From Burkholderiales bacterium 70-64 (GTDB lineage: Bacteria > Pseudomonadota > Gammaproteobacteria > Burkholderiales > Burkholderiaceae_E): a stretch of 64,000 bases of DNA. The position numbers and the translations under genes are program-made. The stretch spans positions 52,274 through 116,273 of the forward strand of contig MKUQ01000040.1 of the NCBI GenBank assembly GCA_001898645.1, written 5' to 3'. The notes beneath the pieces are model-generated. The model saw only the letters and a program-made list of their open reading frames with translations, searched no databases and was not told the DNA's origin. Every line of letters begins with the position of its first letter. Within the stretch, counting starts at the first letter, position 1. Positions 7,532 to 20,536 of this stretch are shown piece after piece.

Positions 7532-10292
7532 CGCGCACCGCGCAGTACTTGAACTCGGGGATCTTGCCGAAGGGATCGAGCACGGGATTGGTGAGCAGGT
7601 TGGCCGCGGCCTCGGCGTAGGCGAACGGCACGAACACGCTGCCTTCGGCCACCCCCCGGTCGGCCCGCACCCGCAGCGCGATCTCGCCGCGCCGCGAGGC
7701 GATGCGCGCCGACTCACCGGCGCGCAGGCCGAGACGCGCCAGCTCGCGCGGGTGCAGCGAGGCGGTGGCCTCCGGCTCGATGGCGTCGAGGGCCTGGGCC
7801 CGCCGCGTCATCGCGCCGGTGTGCCAGTGCTCGAGCTGGCGGCCGGTGATCAGCACGAGGGGGTAGTCCGCATCGGGCTGCTCGTCGGGCGCCACCAGCG
7901 CAGCCGGCACCAGGCGCGCGCGCCCGTCCGCGGTGGGAAAGCGCTCGATGAACACCACCGGCTGGCCGGGATCGTCCTCGCTGGCGCAGGGGTAGGTGAC
8001 GCTGCCCTCGCGCTCGAGCCGCTCCCAGGAGATGCCGTGGATGGAGGCCATGCCGCTGCGCATCTCCTCGAACACCTCGCGCGGATGCTCGTAGCGCCAG
8101 TCGAGGCCCAGCCGGCGCGCCATCTGGACGATGATCCACAGGTCCTGGCGCGCCTGCCCCGGCGGCTCGACGGCCTGGCGCGCCAGCTGCACCATGCGAT
8201 CGGTGTTGGTGAACGAGCCGGTCTTCTCGGGGAAGGCCGAAGCGGGCAGGATCACGTCGGCGAGGTAGGCCGTCTCGGTGGGGAAGACGTCCTGCACCAC
8301 CAGCAGCTCGAGCCCGGCCAGCGCCCGGCGCGCGTGGTGCAGGTCGGGGTCGGACATCGCCGGGTTCTCGCCCATGACGTACATGCCGCGGATCGTGCCG
8401 GCGATCGCCGCGTGCATGATCTCCACCACCGTCAGGCCCGGGCGCCGGTCGAGCCGGGTGTTCCACAGGCGCTCGAACTTCGCCGCCGCGCGCTCGTCGT
8501 CGACGCGCCCGTAATCGGGCAGCATCATCGGGATCAGGCCCGCATCGGAAGCCCCCTGCACGTTGTTCTGCCCGCGCAGAGGATGCAGGCCGGTGCCGGT
8601 CCGTCCGATCTGGCCGGTGACCAGCGCCAGCGCGATCAGGCAGCGCGCGTTGTCGGTGCCGTGCTTGTGCTGCGACACGCCCATGCCCCACAGCAGCATC
8701 GAGGCACGGCTGCGCGCATACAGCCGCGCGACCTCGCGGATGGTGGGGGCGGGGATGCCGCACACCGGCGCCATCGCCTCGGGCGAGAAGGCGGCCACGC
8801 GCTCGCGCAGCGCATCGAAGCCGGTGGTGCGCGCGGCCACGAACGCCCGGTCGACCAGGTCCTCGGCGATGATGGTGTGCAGCATCGCGTTGAGCAGCGC
8901 GACGTCGGAGCCGGAGCGGAACTGCAGGACATGCGTGGCGTAGCGCGCGAGATCGGTGCGCCGCGGATCGGCCACCACCAGCCGTGCGCCGCGGCGCACG
9001 GCGTTCTTGATGAAGCTGGCGGCCACCGGATGGTTGGCGGTGGGATTGGAGCCGATCACGAACACCACCTCGGCCTCGAGCACGTCCGAGACCTGATTCG
9101 ACACCGCTCCCGAGCCGATGCCCTCGAGCAGCGCCGCCACCGAGGAGGCGTGGCACAGCCGGGTGCAGTGATCGACGTTGTTGGTGCCGAAGCCCACGCG
9201 CACCAGCTTCTGGAAGAGATACGCCTCCTCGTTGCTGCCCTTGGCCGAGCCGAAGCCAGCCAGCGCCGAGGGGCCCAAGGTGTCGCGCAGGCGCGCCAGC
9301 CCGTCGCCGGCGACGGCGAGCGCCTCGTCCCACGAAGCGGGGCGGAAATGGCTGCGCCAGTCGGGCGGCACGCGCGCGAAGTCGGGGTCCTTCGGCGCGC
9401 CCGGGCGACGGATCAGCGGCACGTCGAGCCGCTCGGGGCTGGCTGCGTAATCGAAGCCGAAGCGTCCCTTCACGCACAGCCGGCCGTGGTTGGCCGGCCC
9501 GTCGCGGCCCTCGACGAAGCGGATGCGGTTGTCCGATACGTGGAAGGTGAGCTGGCACCCCACGCCGCAGAACGGACACAGCGAATCGACCTGGCGCTGG
9601 CTGGCGCGCGGCGCGACGCGCCCGGCCTGCGGCGCGGCCACGCCGAGCAGGCGCGGCATGAGCGCGCCGGTCGGGCAGGCCTGCACGCACTCGCCGCAGC
9701 CGACGCAGCTCGAAGCGCCCATCGGGTCGTCGCAGTCGAAGACGATCTTCGCGTGCTCGCCGCGCCAGGCGTAGCCGATGACGTCGTTGACCTGCTCCTC
9801 GCGGCAGGCGCGCACGCAGCGCCCGCACTGGATGCAGGCATCGAGCTGCACCGCGATCGCCGGGTGGCTGAGGTCGGGCGCGGTCTGCTCGCGCGCGGCG
9901 AAGCGCGACGCGCCCACGTCGAGCCGCTGCGCCCAGCGGCGCAGCTCGGAGTCTTCGCGGTGCCCGCCCTGCGGCGCGTCGGCGCTCAGCAGCTCGAGCA
10001 CCATCCGCTGCGCGGCCAGCGCGCGCTCGCTGCGCGCGTGCACCTTCATGCCGGCGGCGGGCGCGCGACAGCACGAGGGCGCCAGCACGCGCTCGCCGTC
10101 GATCTCGACCACGCAGGCGCGGCAGTTGCCGTCGGGCCGGTAGCCCTCGTGATAGCACAGGCGGGGAATCTCGACGCCGTGGCGCTGCGCCGCCTGCAGG
10201 ATGGACTCGCCGGCGCGCGCCTCGATGCAGCGGCCGTCGAGCTCGAACTCGACCACGGTGGGCGCGACCGGCGCCGGCAGCGGAGCGTTCAT
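7506..10292 (-). CDS. fdsA: NAD-dependent formate dehydrogenase, alpha (catalytic) subunit
   Basis: Cytoplasmic molybdenum/tungsten-bis-MGD enzyme oxidising formate to CO2, 928 aa. Domains in order: NuoG-like [2Fe-2S] (Cys46, 57, 60, 74); two ferredoxin-type [4Fe-4S] sites ([11 protein letters not shown] from 153, [11 protein letters not shown] from 196); a further cluster at Cys239/242/246/273; then the molybdopterin domain with the catalytic Cys380-His381 pair in DHCTRLCH. The start at 10292 overlaps the beta-subunit stop by 4 bp. No fdhD/fdsC or fdsD gene lies beside it, so maturation factors must be elsewhere. The gene symbol follows the Cupriavidus enzyme; the two-subunit arrangement resembles Methylobacterium FDH1. 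Confidence 0.92.
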   Translation of the reverse strand: MNAPLPAPVAPTVVEFELDGRCIEARAGESILQAAQRHGVEIPRLCYHEGYRPDGNCRACVVEIDGERVLAPSCCRAPAAGMKVHARSERALAAQRMVLELLSADAPQGGHREDSELRRWAQRLDVGASRFAAREQTAPDLSHPAIAVQLDACIQCGRCVRACREEQVNDVIGYAWRGEHAKIVFDCDDPMGASSCVGCGECVQACPTGALMPRLLGVAAPQAGRVAPRASQRQVDSLCPFCGVGCQLTFHVSDNRIRFVEGRDGPANHGRLCVKGRFGFDYAASPERLDVPLIRRPGAPKDPDFARVPPDWRSHFRPASWDEALAVAGDGLARLRDTLGPSALAGFGSAKGSNEEAYLFQKLVRVGFGTNNVDHCTRLCHASSVAALLEGIGSGAVSNQVSDVLEAEVVFVIGSNPTANHPVAASFIKNAVRRGARLVVADPRRTDLARYATHVLQFRSGSDVALLNAMLHTIIAEDLVDRAFVAARTTGFDALRERVAAFSPEAMAPVCGIPAPTIREVARLYARSRASMLLWGMGVSQHKHGTDNARCLIALALVTGQIGRTGTGLHPLRGQNNVQGASDAGLIPMMLPDYGRVDDERAAAKFERLWNTRLDRRPGLTVVEIMHAAIAGTIRGMYVMGENPAMSDPDLHHARRALAGLELLVVQDVFPTETAYLADVILPASAFPEKTGSFTNTDRMVQLARQAVEPPGQARQDLWIIVQMARRLGLDWRYEHPREVFEEMRSGMASIHGISWERLEREGSVTYPCASEDDPGQPVVFIERFPTADGRARLVPAALVAPDEQPDADYPLVLITGRQLEHWHTGAMTRRAQALDAIEPEATASLHPRELARLGLRAGESARIASRRGEIALRVRADRGVAEGSVFVPFAYAEAAANLLTNPVLDPFGKIPEFKYCAVRVTPLAAQP

Positions 10293-12010
10293 CGCGAGGC
10301 TCCCGCGGCCGGAGCGGCCGGGGTGGGCACGTCCGGCGCGAGCTCGTGGGGGAAGTAGCGCATCACCGTGGCCACCGGATTGGGGGCGGCCTGGCCCAGG
10401 CCGCAGATCGAGGCGTCCATCATCACCGCCGACAGCTCGCGCAGCAGCCCGGTGTTCCAGCGCGCGCCGGCGATCTCGCCCAGCGCCTTGGCCGTGCCGA
10501 CGCGGCACGGCGTGCACTGCCCGCAGGATTCGTCGCGGAAGAACGCCATCAGGTTGCGCGCGGCATCGACCGCGCTGTCGTGCTGCGAGAGCACGACGAT
10601 CGCCGCCGAGCCGATCAGCGCGCCGTGCCGCTGCAGGGTGTCGAAGTCGAGCGGCTCGTCGGCCAGCGAGGCCGGCAGGATGCCGCCCGAGGCCCCTCCC
10701 GGCAGGTAGGCGTAGAGCTCGTGCCCTTCCGGCATGCCGCCGCAGTATTCGTCGATGAGCTCGCGCACGCTGATGCCCGCCGGGGCCAGCTTCACGCCGG
10801 GCTCGCGCACCCGGCCCGAGACCGAGAACGAGCGCAGGCCGTGGCGCCCGCGCCGGCCGTGCGAAGCGAACCAGGCGGCGCCGCGATCCAGGATCTCGGG
10901 GATCCAGTAGAGCGTCTCGACGTTGTGCGACAGCGTCGGGCGCCCGAACAGGCCGACCTGGGCCACGTAGGGCGGGCGCAGCCGCGGCATGCCGCGCTTG
11001 CCTTCGATCGATTCGATCATGGCGCTTTCCTCGCCGCAGACGTAGGCGCCTGCGCCGCGGCGCAGGTGGATCTGCGGCAGCGCCATGCCGGCCACCGGCG
11101 GCGCGGCGCGCAGCGCCTCGAGCTCGCGCCCGAGCAGCGCGCGCACGCCGGCGTATTCGTCGCGCAGGTAGACGTAGCATGCCTCGCAGCCGACCACCGT
11201 GGCGGCGATGAGCATGCCCTCGAGCATGCGATGCGGGGCGCGCTCGAGGTAGTGGCGATCCTTGAACGTGCCGGGCTCGCCCTCGTCGGCGTTGACCACC
11301 ATCAGCCGCGGCCCCTCGTAGCCGGCCACGGTGCGCCACTTGCGCGCCGCCGGGAACCCGGCGCCGCCGAGCCCGCGCAGGGTGGAGGCCTCGAGCTCGG
11401 CGAGCACCTGCTCGCGCCCGAGCGAGCCGTCGAGCACGCGCGCCAGCTGCGCGTACCCCCCCGCGGCGCGGTAGGCGTCGTAGTCCTGGGCCGCCGGCAG
11501 CGGACACTCGCGGCGGCCGTCGTCGACGGCCGCCGCCACGGCCTGCACGGTGGCCGGCGCCACCGGCCGGCGCCCGACCACCGCGACGGGCGCCTCGGCG
11601 CAGCGCCCGACGCACGGCACGCGCTGCACCCGCACCTCGGCGCCGAGACGCGCGGGCAGCCCGGCGATCAGCGCTTCCGCGCCGGCGAGCCGGCACGACA
11701 GCGAGTCGCACACCCGGACCGTCAGCGCGGGCGGACGCCGGTCGCCCTCGCGCACCACGTCGAAGTGGTGGTAGAAGGTGGCAACCTCGAACACCTCGGC
11801 CTGCGACAGGCCCATGAGCTCGGCCAGCGCGGCCAGCATCGGCGCGGGCAGGCAGCCCTCGGCGTCCTGGATGCGGTGCAGGTGCTCGATCAGCAGGTCG
11901 CGGCGCAGCGGTCGGCCGGCGAGCAGCGCGCGCACGCGCTGGAGAGCGTCCTCGCCGGCTTGCCGGCCCTTCTTCTGGCCGACGGGTCTGCGGAACTGTT
12001 CGGCTTGCAT
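10289..12010 (-). CDS. fdsB: NAD-dependent formate dehydrogenase, fused NuoE-NuoF type beta subunit
   Basis: 573-aa electron-transfer subunit that combines two parts often encoded separately (fdsG and fdsB). Residues about 20-160 are a thioredoxin-like [2Fe-2S] domain with Cys101, 106, 133 and 137. Residues from about 175 are NuoF-like, with the FMN/NADH-site motifs GLGGAGFP (213-220) and GAGAYVCGEESA, and a [4Fe-4S] site in ESCGQCTPCR. It passes electrons from the alpha subunit to NAD. The start at 12010 (MQAEQF) lies 63 bp from the stop of the nuclease gene upstream. The fusion has the same plan and length as the beta subunit of Methylobacterium FDH1. Confidence 0.92.
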   Translation of the reverse strand: MQAEQFRRPVGQKKGRQAGEDALQRVRALLAGRPLRRDLLIEHLHRIQDAEGCLPAPMLAALAELMGLSQAEVFEVATFYHHFDVVREGDRRPPALTVRVCDSLSCRLAGAEALIAGLPARLGAEVRVQRVPCVGRCAEAPVAVVGRRPVAPATVQAVAAAVDDGRRECPLPAAQDYDAYRAAGGYAQLARVLDGSLGREQVLAELEASTLRGLGGAGFPAARKWRTVAGYEGPRLMVVNADEGEPGTFKDRHYLERAPHRMLEGMLIAATVVGCEACYVYLRDEYAGVRALLGRELEALRAAPPVAGMALPQIHLRRGAGAYVCGEESAMIESIEGKRGMPRLRPPYVAQVGLFGRPTLSHNVETLYWIPEILDRGAAWFASHGRRGRHGLRSFSVSGRVREPGVKLAPAGISVRELIDEYCGGMPEGHELYAYLPGGASGGILPASLADEPLDFDTLQRHGALIGSAAIVVLSQHDSAVDAARNLMAFFRDESCGQCTPCRVGTAKALGEIAGARWNTGLLRELSAVMMDASICGLGQAAPNPVATVMRYFPHELAPDVPTPAAPAAGASR

Positions 12011-12073
12011 CGCATCAATGTACCAGCCTGCGCGGCGCGCCGGGGCGGAAAGAGGTCTTCGCGGCCGCCGGCT

Positions 12074-13435
12074 TCAGAGCGGCAGATCGACGGTCTCGAG
12101 ATGCTCGGGCACGCGCGCCGGCCAGCCCAGCTCGGTGCCGATGCGCAGCCGCAGCCGGTCGGCCGCGTCGGGCTCGCCGTGGGTGACGTAGACCTGCCCC
12201 GGCGCGACGTGGAAGGCGCGCATCCAGGCCATCAGCTCGTCGCCGTCGGCGTGCGCGGAGAACCCGTCGAGCTGGGTGACCCCGGCGCGCACCGTGTGCC
12301 ACTCGCCATGGATGCGGACCTCGCGTGCGCCGGCCACCAGGTGCGCGCCGCGCGTGCCGCCGGCCTGGAAGCCGGCGAACAGAACGTGGCTGTGGGGATC
12401 CGGGAGGATGCGCTTGAGGTGGTGCAGGACGCGCCCGCCGGTGGCCATGCCGCTGGCCGAGATGATGATGGACGGCACGCGCAGGCCGGCCAGCCGCTTC
12501 GACTGCTCGGGCGTGGTGACCATGGCGGCCGAACGATACATGGCCGCGCACTGCTCGCGCGTGAGGCGATGGTCGCGCTCGAAGCGGACGTACAGGCGCG
12601 TGGCGTCGACGGCCATCGGGCTGTCGAGGAACACCGGTATCTCGGGGATGGCATTGCGCTCGCGCAGCCGGTACAGCGCGTAGAGCAGCGTCTGGGCGCG
12701 CCCGATCGCGAACGACGGGATGAGCACCGTGCCGCCGCGCGCGGCGGTCTCGCGGATCACCCGCCCCAGCACCTCTTCCGGGTCGCCGTCGCCGTGGCTG
12801 CGGTTGCCGTAGGTGGATTCGACGATCAGCGTGCCGGCCGACTCGACGCGCCGGGGCGGACGCATCACCAGGTCGTCGGGGCGGCCGAGGTCGCCGCTGA
12901 ACAGCACCGTGCGCGAGCCGCGCTGCAGCCGCACCATGGCCGCGCCCAGCAGGTGGCCGGCAGGCAGGAACTGCGCCTCGATGCCCTCGCCGAGCGGGAA
13001 GGTCTCGTCGAACTCGACCACCCGGAAGCGCGACAGGGCGCGCTCGGCATCCTCGCTGGTATAGAGGGGGCGCGCCGGGGCGTGCTTAGAGTAGCCGTGC
13101 CGGTTGGCGAAATCGGCCTCCTCTTCCTGCAACCGTGCGCTGTCGCGCAGCAGGATCTCGCACAGCTCGCGCGTGGCCGCGGTGGCGACGATCTCGCCGC
13201 GAAAGCCGTCGCGCACCAGCGCCGGCAGGTAGCCGCTGTGGTCCAGGTGCGCGTGGGTGAGCACGACGCGCTCGATGGTCTGCGGCGCTACCGGGAATCG
13301 CGCCCAGTTGCGCTCGCGCAGCTTCTTGAAGCCCTGGAACAGGCCGCAGTCGACGAGGATGTGCCGCTGGCCGGTGTCGAGCACGTAGCGCGACCCGGTG
13401 ACCGTGTCGGCAGCCCCGGCAAAGGTGAGCCTCAC
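12074..13435 (-). CDS. Beta-CASP metallo-beta-lactamase-fold RNase (CPSF/Ysh1-like)
   Basis: Probable zinc-dependent RNA-processing nuclease, 453 aa. The metallo-beta-lactamase HxHxDH motif is THAHLDHSG (His61, His63, Asp65, His66). A beta-CASP domain follows, with [16 protein letters not shown] and [15 protein letters not shown]-terminal [15 protein letters not shown] segment supplies the last metal ligands. The GTG start at 13435 overlaps the dnaJ stop (GTGA), so it is probably translated with the heat-shock operon. Its RNA targets cannot be predicted. Confidence 0.88.
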   Translation of the reverse strand: MRLTFAGAADTVTGSRYVLDTGQRHILVDCGLFQGFKKLRERNWARFPVAPQTIERVVLTHAHLDHSGYLPALVRDGFRGEIVATAATRELCEILLRDSARLQEEEADFANRHGYSKHAPARPLYTSEDAERALSRFRVVEFDETFPLGEGIEAQFLPAGHLLGAAMVRLQRGSRTVLFSGDLGRPDDLVMRPPRRVESAGTLIVESTYGNRSHGDGDPEEVLGRVIRETAARGGTVLIPSFAIGRAQTLLYALYRLRERNAIPEIPVFLDSPMAVDATRLYVRFERDHRLTREQCAAMYRSAAMVTTPEQSKRLAGLRVPSIIISASGMATGGRVLHHLKRILPDPHSHVLFAGFQAGGTRGAHLVAGAREVRIHGEWHTVRAGVTQLDGFSAHADGDELMAWMRAFHVAPGQVYVTHGEPDAADRLRLRIGTELGWPARVPEHLETVDLPL

Positions 13436-14559
13436 TGGAAGAACTCTTTCACCCGGTCCATCCAGCCCTTGGTCTGCGGGCTGTGCTTGGGATCCTTCAG
13501 CGAGGCGTCGAGCTCGCGCAGCATCTGCTTCTGCTTGTCGGTGAGGCGCACCGGCGTCTCGACGACGATGTGCGCATAGAGATCGCCCGGGTAGCTCGAG
13601 CGCAGGCCCTTGATCCCCTTGCCGCGCAGCCGGAACTGCTTGCCCGACTGCGTACCCTCGGGCAGGTCGATCTCGGCGCGCCCGTTCAGCGTCGGGATCT
13701 CCACCGTGCCGCCGAGCGTCGCGGTAGTGATGCCGATCGGCACCTGGCAGTGCAGGTCGTCGCCGTCGCGCTGGAACACCGGGTGCTCCTTGACGTGGAT
13801 CTCGACGTAGAGATCGCCGTTCGGCCCCCCGTTGATGCCCGGCTCGCCGTTGCCGGCCGAGCGGATGCGCATGCCCTCGTCGATGCCGGCCGGAATCTTG
13901 ACTTCCAGGGTCTTGTTGCGCTTCACGCGGCCGATGCCGTCGCAGCTCGGGCAGGGATCGGGAATGACCTTGCCGCTGCCGCGGCAGGTGGGGCAGGTCT
14001 GCTGGATCGAGAAGAAGCCCTGCTGCACGCGCACCGCCCCCTGCCCGCCGCAGGTGTGGCAGGTCTTGGGCTTGGTGCCCGCCTTGGCGCCGCTGCCGTG
14101 GCAGGTCTCGCACGACTCCCAGCTCGGCACGCGGATCTCGGTGGTGTGGCCGCGGGCCGCCTGCTCGAGCGTGACCTCCATGGCGTAGCGCAGGTCGGCG
14201 CCGCGGTAGACGTTGCTGCGCCCGCCGCCGGCGCGCTGGCCGCCGAAGATGTCGCCGAAGATGTCGCCGAACACGTCGGCGAAGCCGCCGAAGCCCTGGC
14301 CGCCCGCGCCGCCAGGAAAGCCGCCGGCGTTCGGATCGACGCCGGCGTGGCCGAAGCGGTCGTAGGCCTCGCGCTTGGCCGGATCGCTGAGCATCTCGTA
14401 GGCTTCCTTGGCCTCCTTGAACTTCGCCTCCGCGTCCTTGTTGTCCGGATTGCGGTCCGGGTGATGCTTCATCGCGAGCTTGCGATAAGCCTTCTTCAGC
14501 TCCTCGTCGCTCGCGTTCTTGGCAACGCCCAGGATCTCGTAGTAGTCACGCTTGGCCAT
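13432..14559 (-). CDS. dnaJ: Chaperone protein DnaJ
   Basis: Hsp40 co-chaperone of DnaK, 375 aa. The J-domain has HPD at 33-35. A Gly/Phe-rich linker follows, then the four zinc-finger repeats ([32 protein letters not shown]) and a complete C-terminal substrate-binding region. It follows dnaK on the minus strand after a 205-bp gap that holds a dead gene fragment, and it overlaps the downstream beta-CASP nuclease by 4 bp. Confidence 0.97.
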   Translation of the reverse strand: MAKRDYYEILGVAKNASDEELKKAYRKLAMKHHPDRNPDNKDAEAKFKEAKEAYEMLSDPAKREAYDRFGHAGVDPNAGGFPGGAGGQGFGGFADVFGDIFGDIFGGQRAGGGRSNVYRGADLRYAMEVTLEQAARGHTTEIRVPSWESCETCHGSGAKAGTKPKTCHTCGGQGAVRVQQGFFSIQQTCPTCRGSGKVIPDPCPSCDGIGRVKRNKTLEVKIPAGIDEGMRIRSAGNGEPGINGGPNGDLYVEIHVKEHPVFQRDGDDLHCQVPIGITTATLGGTVEIPTLNGRAEIDLPEGTQSGKQFRLRGKGIKGLRSSYPGDLYAHIVVETPVRLTDKQKQMLRELDASLKDPKHSPQTKGWMDRVKEFFQ

Positions 14560-14596
14560 TTTTCCGGGGGAAGGGAGAAGTGGGAAGGGAGAAGGG

Positions 14597-14764
14597 TCAG
14601 GGCAGCCGCTTGCGCAGCGAAGCCTGCAAGCCCATCAGCATTCCGCTCACATCGTCCAGTGTCTTCCGCAACTCCTCTGTCACGTCGAAATAGCCAAGTC
14701 GCTCTCCGATCTCGATCAATGTGTCGAGTTCGGAGAGCGACCCGGCGGAGATGCTTCTCTTCCC
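14597..14764 (-). pseudogene. C-terminal remnant of a four-helix-bundle (rRNA intervening-sequence type) protein
   Basis: Translating the minus strand just after the dnaK stop gives an open frame of about 55 codons ending at a TGA (14597-14599). It reads [20 protein letters not shown] and then [15 protein letters not shown]. This resembles the C-terminal half of four-helix-bundle proteins related to those encoded in 23S rRNA intervening sequences, which carry GSxxELxT and VGxMLxGLIxSLR-like segments. There is no start codon and the N-terminal half is missing. Purine-rich repeats (two copies of GGGAAGGGAGAAG, about 14568-14597) follow it. Family assignment is from memory of the motif. Confidence 0.6.
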
Positions 14765-16741
<1,977 letters not shown>

Positions 16742-16828
16742 GCTATTCAGTCCTCGATGAAGGAAATGGTCGATTTTCCAGATGCGATCCGGCCGGCGGA
16801 ATTCAAGCGCTGGCGCCCTGCCCGGCCT

Positions 16829-17413
16829 TCAGCCCTGCACGACCGTGACCAGTGCCGGACGCAGCACGCGGTCGTTGATCATGTAGCCCTTCTGCAGCAC
16901 GTGGGCCACGTGGTTGGCCGCCACCGGAGGCTGGGTGGCCGACGGCGGCACGGTGGAGATCGCCTGATGCAGGTTGGGGTCGAACTTCTGGCCCTGCGGG
17001 TCGATTTCCGTCAGGCGGTTCTTCTCGAAGGCGCCGCCCAGCAGGCGCAGCGTGGCCTCCACGCCTTCCCTGAGGTTCTCCACCGAGGGCGTTTCGGCCT
17101 TGAGCGCCATCTCGAGGCTGTCCTTGACCGCCAGCAGGCTCTCGGCGAACGCCTCGATGCCGTACTTGTGCGCCTTGGCGACGTCTTCGTGGGCACGCCG
17201 GCGCGCATTCTCCGCATCGGCCACGGCGCGCACGTACTGGTCATAGAGCTCGGCGGCCTTCGCCTCGGCCTGCGCCAGCTTCTGCACCAGCGCCTGATGG
17301 TCCTCGCCCGTCCCGCCGCCGTTGGCCGGGGCCGTTTCCGCACCCGCCTGCGCACCGCCGGCCGGCCTCGCCTGGTCCGCCGTGCCCGGTGGAGTCGGCC
17401 GTTCTGGGTTCAT
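16829..17413 (-). CDS. grpE: Nucleotide exchange factor GrpE
   Basis: 194-aa GrpE that releases ADP from DnaK. The Ala/Gly/Pro-rich first 35 residues are followed by a long coiled coil ([20 protein letters not shown] onward) and the conserved [23 protein letters not shown] and HQAISTVP...[20 protein letters not shown] blocks. It is the first gene of the grpE-dnaK-dnaJ set on the minus strand. A CTCGAAA at about 17465-17471 (minus strand) faintly resembles a sigma32 -35 element, but no matching -10 was seen. Confidence 0.96.
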   Translation of the reverse strand: MNPERPTPPGTADQARPAGGAQAGAETAPANGGGTGEDHQALVQKLAQAEAKAAELYDQYVRAVADAENARRRAHEDVAKAHKYGIEAFAESLLAVKDSLEMALKAETPSVENLREGVEATLRLLGGAFEKNRLTEIDPQGQKFDPNLHQAISTVPPSATQPPVAANHVAHVLQKGYMINDRVLRPALVTVVQG

Positions 17414-17601
17414 TCCCTGGATCTCCCAATCGAATCAAATACTTGTGTTGATCTTCAGGCTCCGTTTCGAGCCCGCGGTGTTGCATTTCAGGGCGCCGGC
17501 GTAAATTTCAACGGGGCGCGGCGCCGAGGCCGCCCGACGCGGGCCGGCGCCAGCTCCGATAGACTCCCAACTGCTTGTCCAACAGCGAAGGAGGAACGAC
17601 C

Positions 17602-18075
17602 ATGGGGCTGCTTTCTTTCATCAAGGACGCCGGCGAGAAGCTCTTCGGCTCCGGCACCGCCCAGGCGGCCTCCGCGCCGGCCGACGCCAACGCGGCCGCA
17701 GCCGCGGCGATCAAGACCTACATCGGGGCGATGAAGCTCGACGCCGAGGGGCTGGGGGTGGCCTTCGACGGCTCCAGCGGCACGGTCACGGTGTCGGGCA
17801 CGGTGAACGACCAGGCCACGCGCGAGAAGATCGTCCTGTGCTGCGGCAACGTGGCCGGCGTCGAGAAGGTGATCGACAACATGACGGTGAAGAACCCGGT
17901 GCCGGAAGCGAAGTTCTACACCGTGGTGCGCGGCGACACCCTGTCGAAGATCGCCAAGGAGCAGTACGGCAACGCCAACGCCTACATGACGATCTTCGAG
18001 GCCAACAAGCCCATGCTCACCCACCCGGACAAGATCTACCCGGGCCAGGTGCTGCGCATCCCGCCGCGCACCTGA
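17602..18075 (+). CDS. LysM/BON-domain protein (Kbp/YgaU-like)
   Basis: 157-aa protein with a short amphipathic N-terminus, an Ala-rich linker, a BON domain (about 40-100, GSSGTVTVSGTVNDQATREK) and a C-terminal LysM domain (about 107-155, YTVVRGDTLSKIAKEQYG). This is the architecture of E. coli Kbp (YgaU), a potassium-binding protein. It has no signal peptide. The start at 17602 follows GAAGGAGGAAC, a strong ribosome site. It is transcribed alone on the plus strand, away from grpE. The K+ role is inferred from the family. Confidence 0.88.
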   Translation: MGLLSFIKDAGEKLFGSGTAQAASAPADANAAAAAAIKTYIGAMKLDAEGLGVAFDGSSGTVTVSGTVNDQATREKIVLCCGNVAGVEKVIDNMTVKNPVPEAKFYTVVRGDTLSKIAKEQYGNANAYMTIFEANKPMLTHPDKIYPGQVLRIPPRT

Positions 18076-18124
18076 AGCGCCGGGCCTGCCCTCGCTCGGG
18101 CGGGCCCGCCCGCTGCGGGATCGC

Positions 18125-18831
<707 letters not shown>

Positions 18832-18835
<4 letters not shown>

Positions 18836-19677
18836 CGCGGGGGCTCCGGCCGCGCGCCCGCGGCACCGGCACCGGCACCGGCACCGGCGTCGGCGGGAGC
18901 GTCGGATTCGTCCTCGCGCCCCAGGTAGGCCTCGATCACGCGCTCGTCGTTGCGGATGTCATCGGGCGTCCCGCAGGCGATGATGCGGCCGAAGTTGAGC
19001 ACCGCGATGCGTTCGCACAGGCCCATCACGAAGCGCATGTCGTGCTCGATGATGAGGATGGTGTAGCCGCGCCCGCGGATGGCCTCGATTTCGCGCATCA
19101 GCTCGGCCCGCTCGCCGGTGTTCATGCCCGCCACCGGCTCGTCGAGCAGCAGCAGCCTGGGCTCGGTGGCCAGCGCGCGCGCCAGCTCGAGGCGGCGCTG
19201 CTGCCCGTAGGAGAGGTTGTCGGCCAGCTCGTCGGCCTTGGCATCGAGCTTCATCCAGGCGAGCAGCTCACGGGCGCGTTCGCGCGCGCGCCTCTCCTGG
19301 CGGCGGAACCCGGGCAGGCCGAACAGCAGGCCGGGCACGCCGTAGTCGGCGTGCCGGTAGGCGCCGACCACCACGTTCTCGAGCAGCGTCATCTCCTTGA
19401 ACAGGCGGATATTCTGGAACGTGCGCGCGATGCCCAGCCGCGTGATCTGGTGCGGCCTGCGCTGCAGCAGGTCGGCGCCTTCGAAGCGGATGCTGCCGCC
19501 GGTGGGCGTGAGCAGGCCGGTGACGAGATTGAACACGGTGGTCTTGCCGGCGCCGTTGGGCCCGATCAGCCCGAAGATGGCGCCGCGCGGCACCGAGAGG
19601 TCGACCCCGTGCAGCACGTTCAGGCCGCCGAAGTCCATCGACAGCGAGGAGATCTCGAGCATGGCCTCGCCGCTCAT
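18832..19677 (-). CDS. livG: Branched-chain amino acid ABC transporter ATPase LivG (second system)
   Basis: 281-aa ATPase. Walker A GPNGAGKT is at 39-46, the LivG signature is LSYGQQRRLE and Walker B is LLLLDEPVAGMN. The start at 19677 overlaps livM by 4 bp; an internal ATG at 19662 is a possible alternative. The C-terminus after YLGRED is an unusual Ala/Gly/Pro tail of about 25 residues encoded by a run of GCACCG repeats near 18862-18890, absent from the LivG at 312-1064. The tail is likely an unstructured repeat expansion. Confidence 0.94.
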
Positions 19678-20531
19678 GCCGCCCGCGCCCGCACGGTGCG
19701 GCGGAAACGCGCCGGATCCCAGATGCCCTTGGGCAGGAACAGCACGATCAGCACCAGGATCACGCCGTTGACCACCAGCCGGAAGCCGCTGAAGCCGCGC
19801 AGCAGCTCGGGCAGCACGGTGACGATGGAGCTGCCGAGCACCGGCCCCGCCAGGCTGCCGATGCCGCCGAGGATCGCCATGGTGAGGATCTCGACGGCGC
19901 GATCGAAGCCGTATTCGCTCGGGCCGATGAAGAAGGTGAGGTGCGCGTTGAGCGCGCCGGCCAGCCCGGCGACCGCGCCGCCCAGCACGAAGGCCAGCAT
20001 CTTGTTGGCGCGCACGTCGATACCCATCAGGGCGGCCGCGGTCTCGTCGCCGCGGATCGCCTCGAACGCCCGGCCGATGCGCGAGACGCGCAGCCGCCAC
20101 AGCACCAGCAGCACCAGCGCCACGGCCAGCGCGACGTGCCACCACTGCGTCAGCTGCGGGATGCCGTTGAGGCCCAGCGCGCCGCCGGTCACCGAATCGA
20201 GGTTGAGCACGATGATGCGCACCACCTCGCCGAAGGCCAGGGTGGCCATCGCCAGGTACACGCCCGACAGGCGGATGGTGGGCAGGCCGATGAGCGCGGC
20301 CGCCAGCGCCGGCGCCGCCATGCCGCCGGCCAGGGCGACGGCGAACGGCGCCCCGTAGTTCATGGTGAGCAGCGCCGAGACGTAGGCGCCGATGCCCATG
20401 AACGCCGCATTGGCGATGGCGAGCATGCCGCAGGCCAGGGTGAGCCAGATCGACAACGCCAGCAGCGCGTTGGTGCCCAGCGTGAGCACCAGGTTGCCGT
20501 AGATTTCCCAGAAGTTCGTCAATGCACCCAT
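19674..20531 (-). CDS. livM: Branched-chain amino acid ABC permease LivM (second system)
   Basis: 285-aa inner-membrane permease with multiple hydrophobic spans. Family segments include AIANAAFMGIGAYVSALL near residues 38-55, AIRGDETAAALMGIDV, and ILGGIGSLAGPVLGSS near the C-terminus. The start at 20531 is just downstream of livH, with a 5-bp gap. It is shorter at the N-terminus than the first LivM, which has a long polar tail. Confidence 0.93.
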   Translation of the reverse strand: MGALTNFWEIYGNLVLTLGTNALLALSIWLTLACGMLAIANAAFMGIGAYVSALLTMNYGAPFAVALAGGMAAPALAAALIGLPTIRLSGVYLAMATLAFGEVVRIIVLNLDSVTGGALGLNGIPQLTQWWHVALAVALVLLVLWRLRVSRIGRAFEAIRGDETAAALMGIDVRANKMLAFVLGGAVAGLAGALNAHLTFFIGPSEYGFDRAVEILTMAILGGIGSLAGPVLGSSIVTVLPELLRGFSGFRLVVNGVILVLIVLFLPKGIWDPARFRRTVRARAA

Positions 20532-20536
20532 GTGGC

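Noticed and set aside
17414..17601. Sigma32 promoter or CIRCE element upstream of grpE
   Set aside because: Only a weak CTCGAAA resemblance to a -35 was seen, no CCCCAT-like -10, and no TTAGCACTC inverted repeat.
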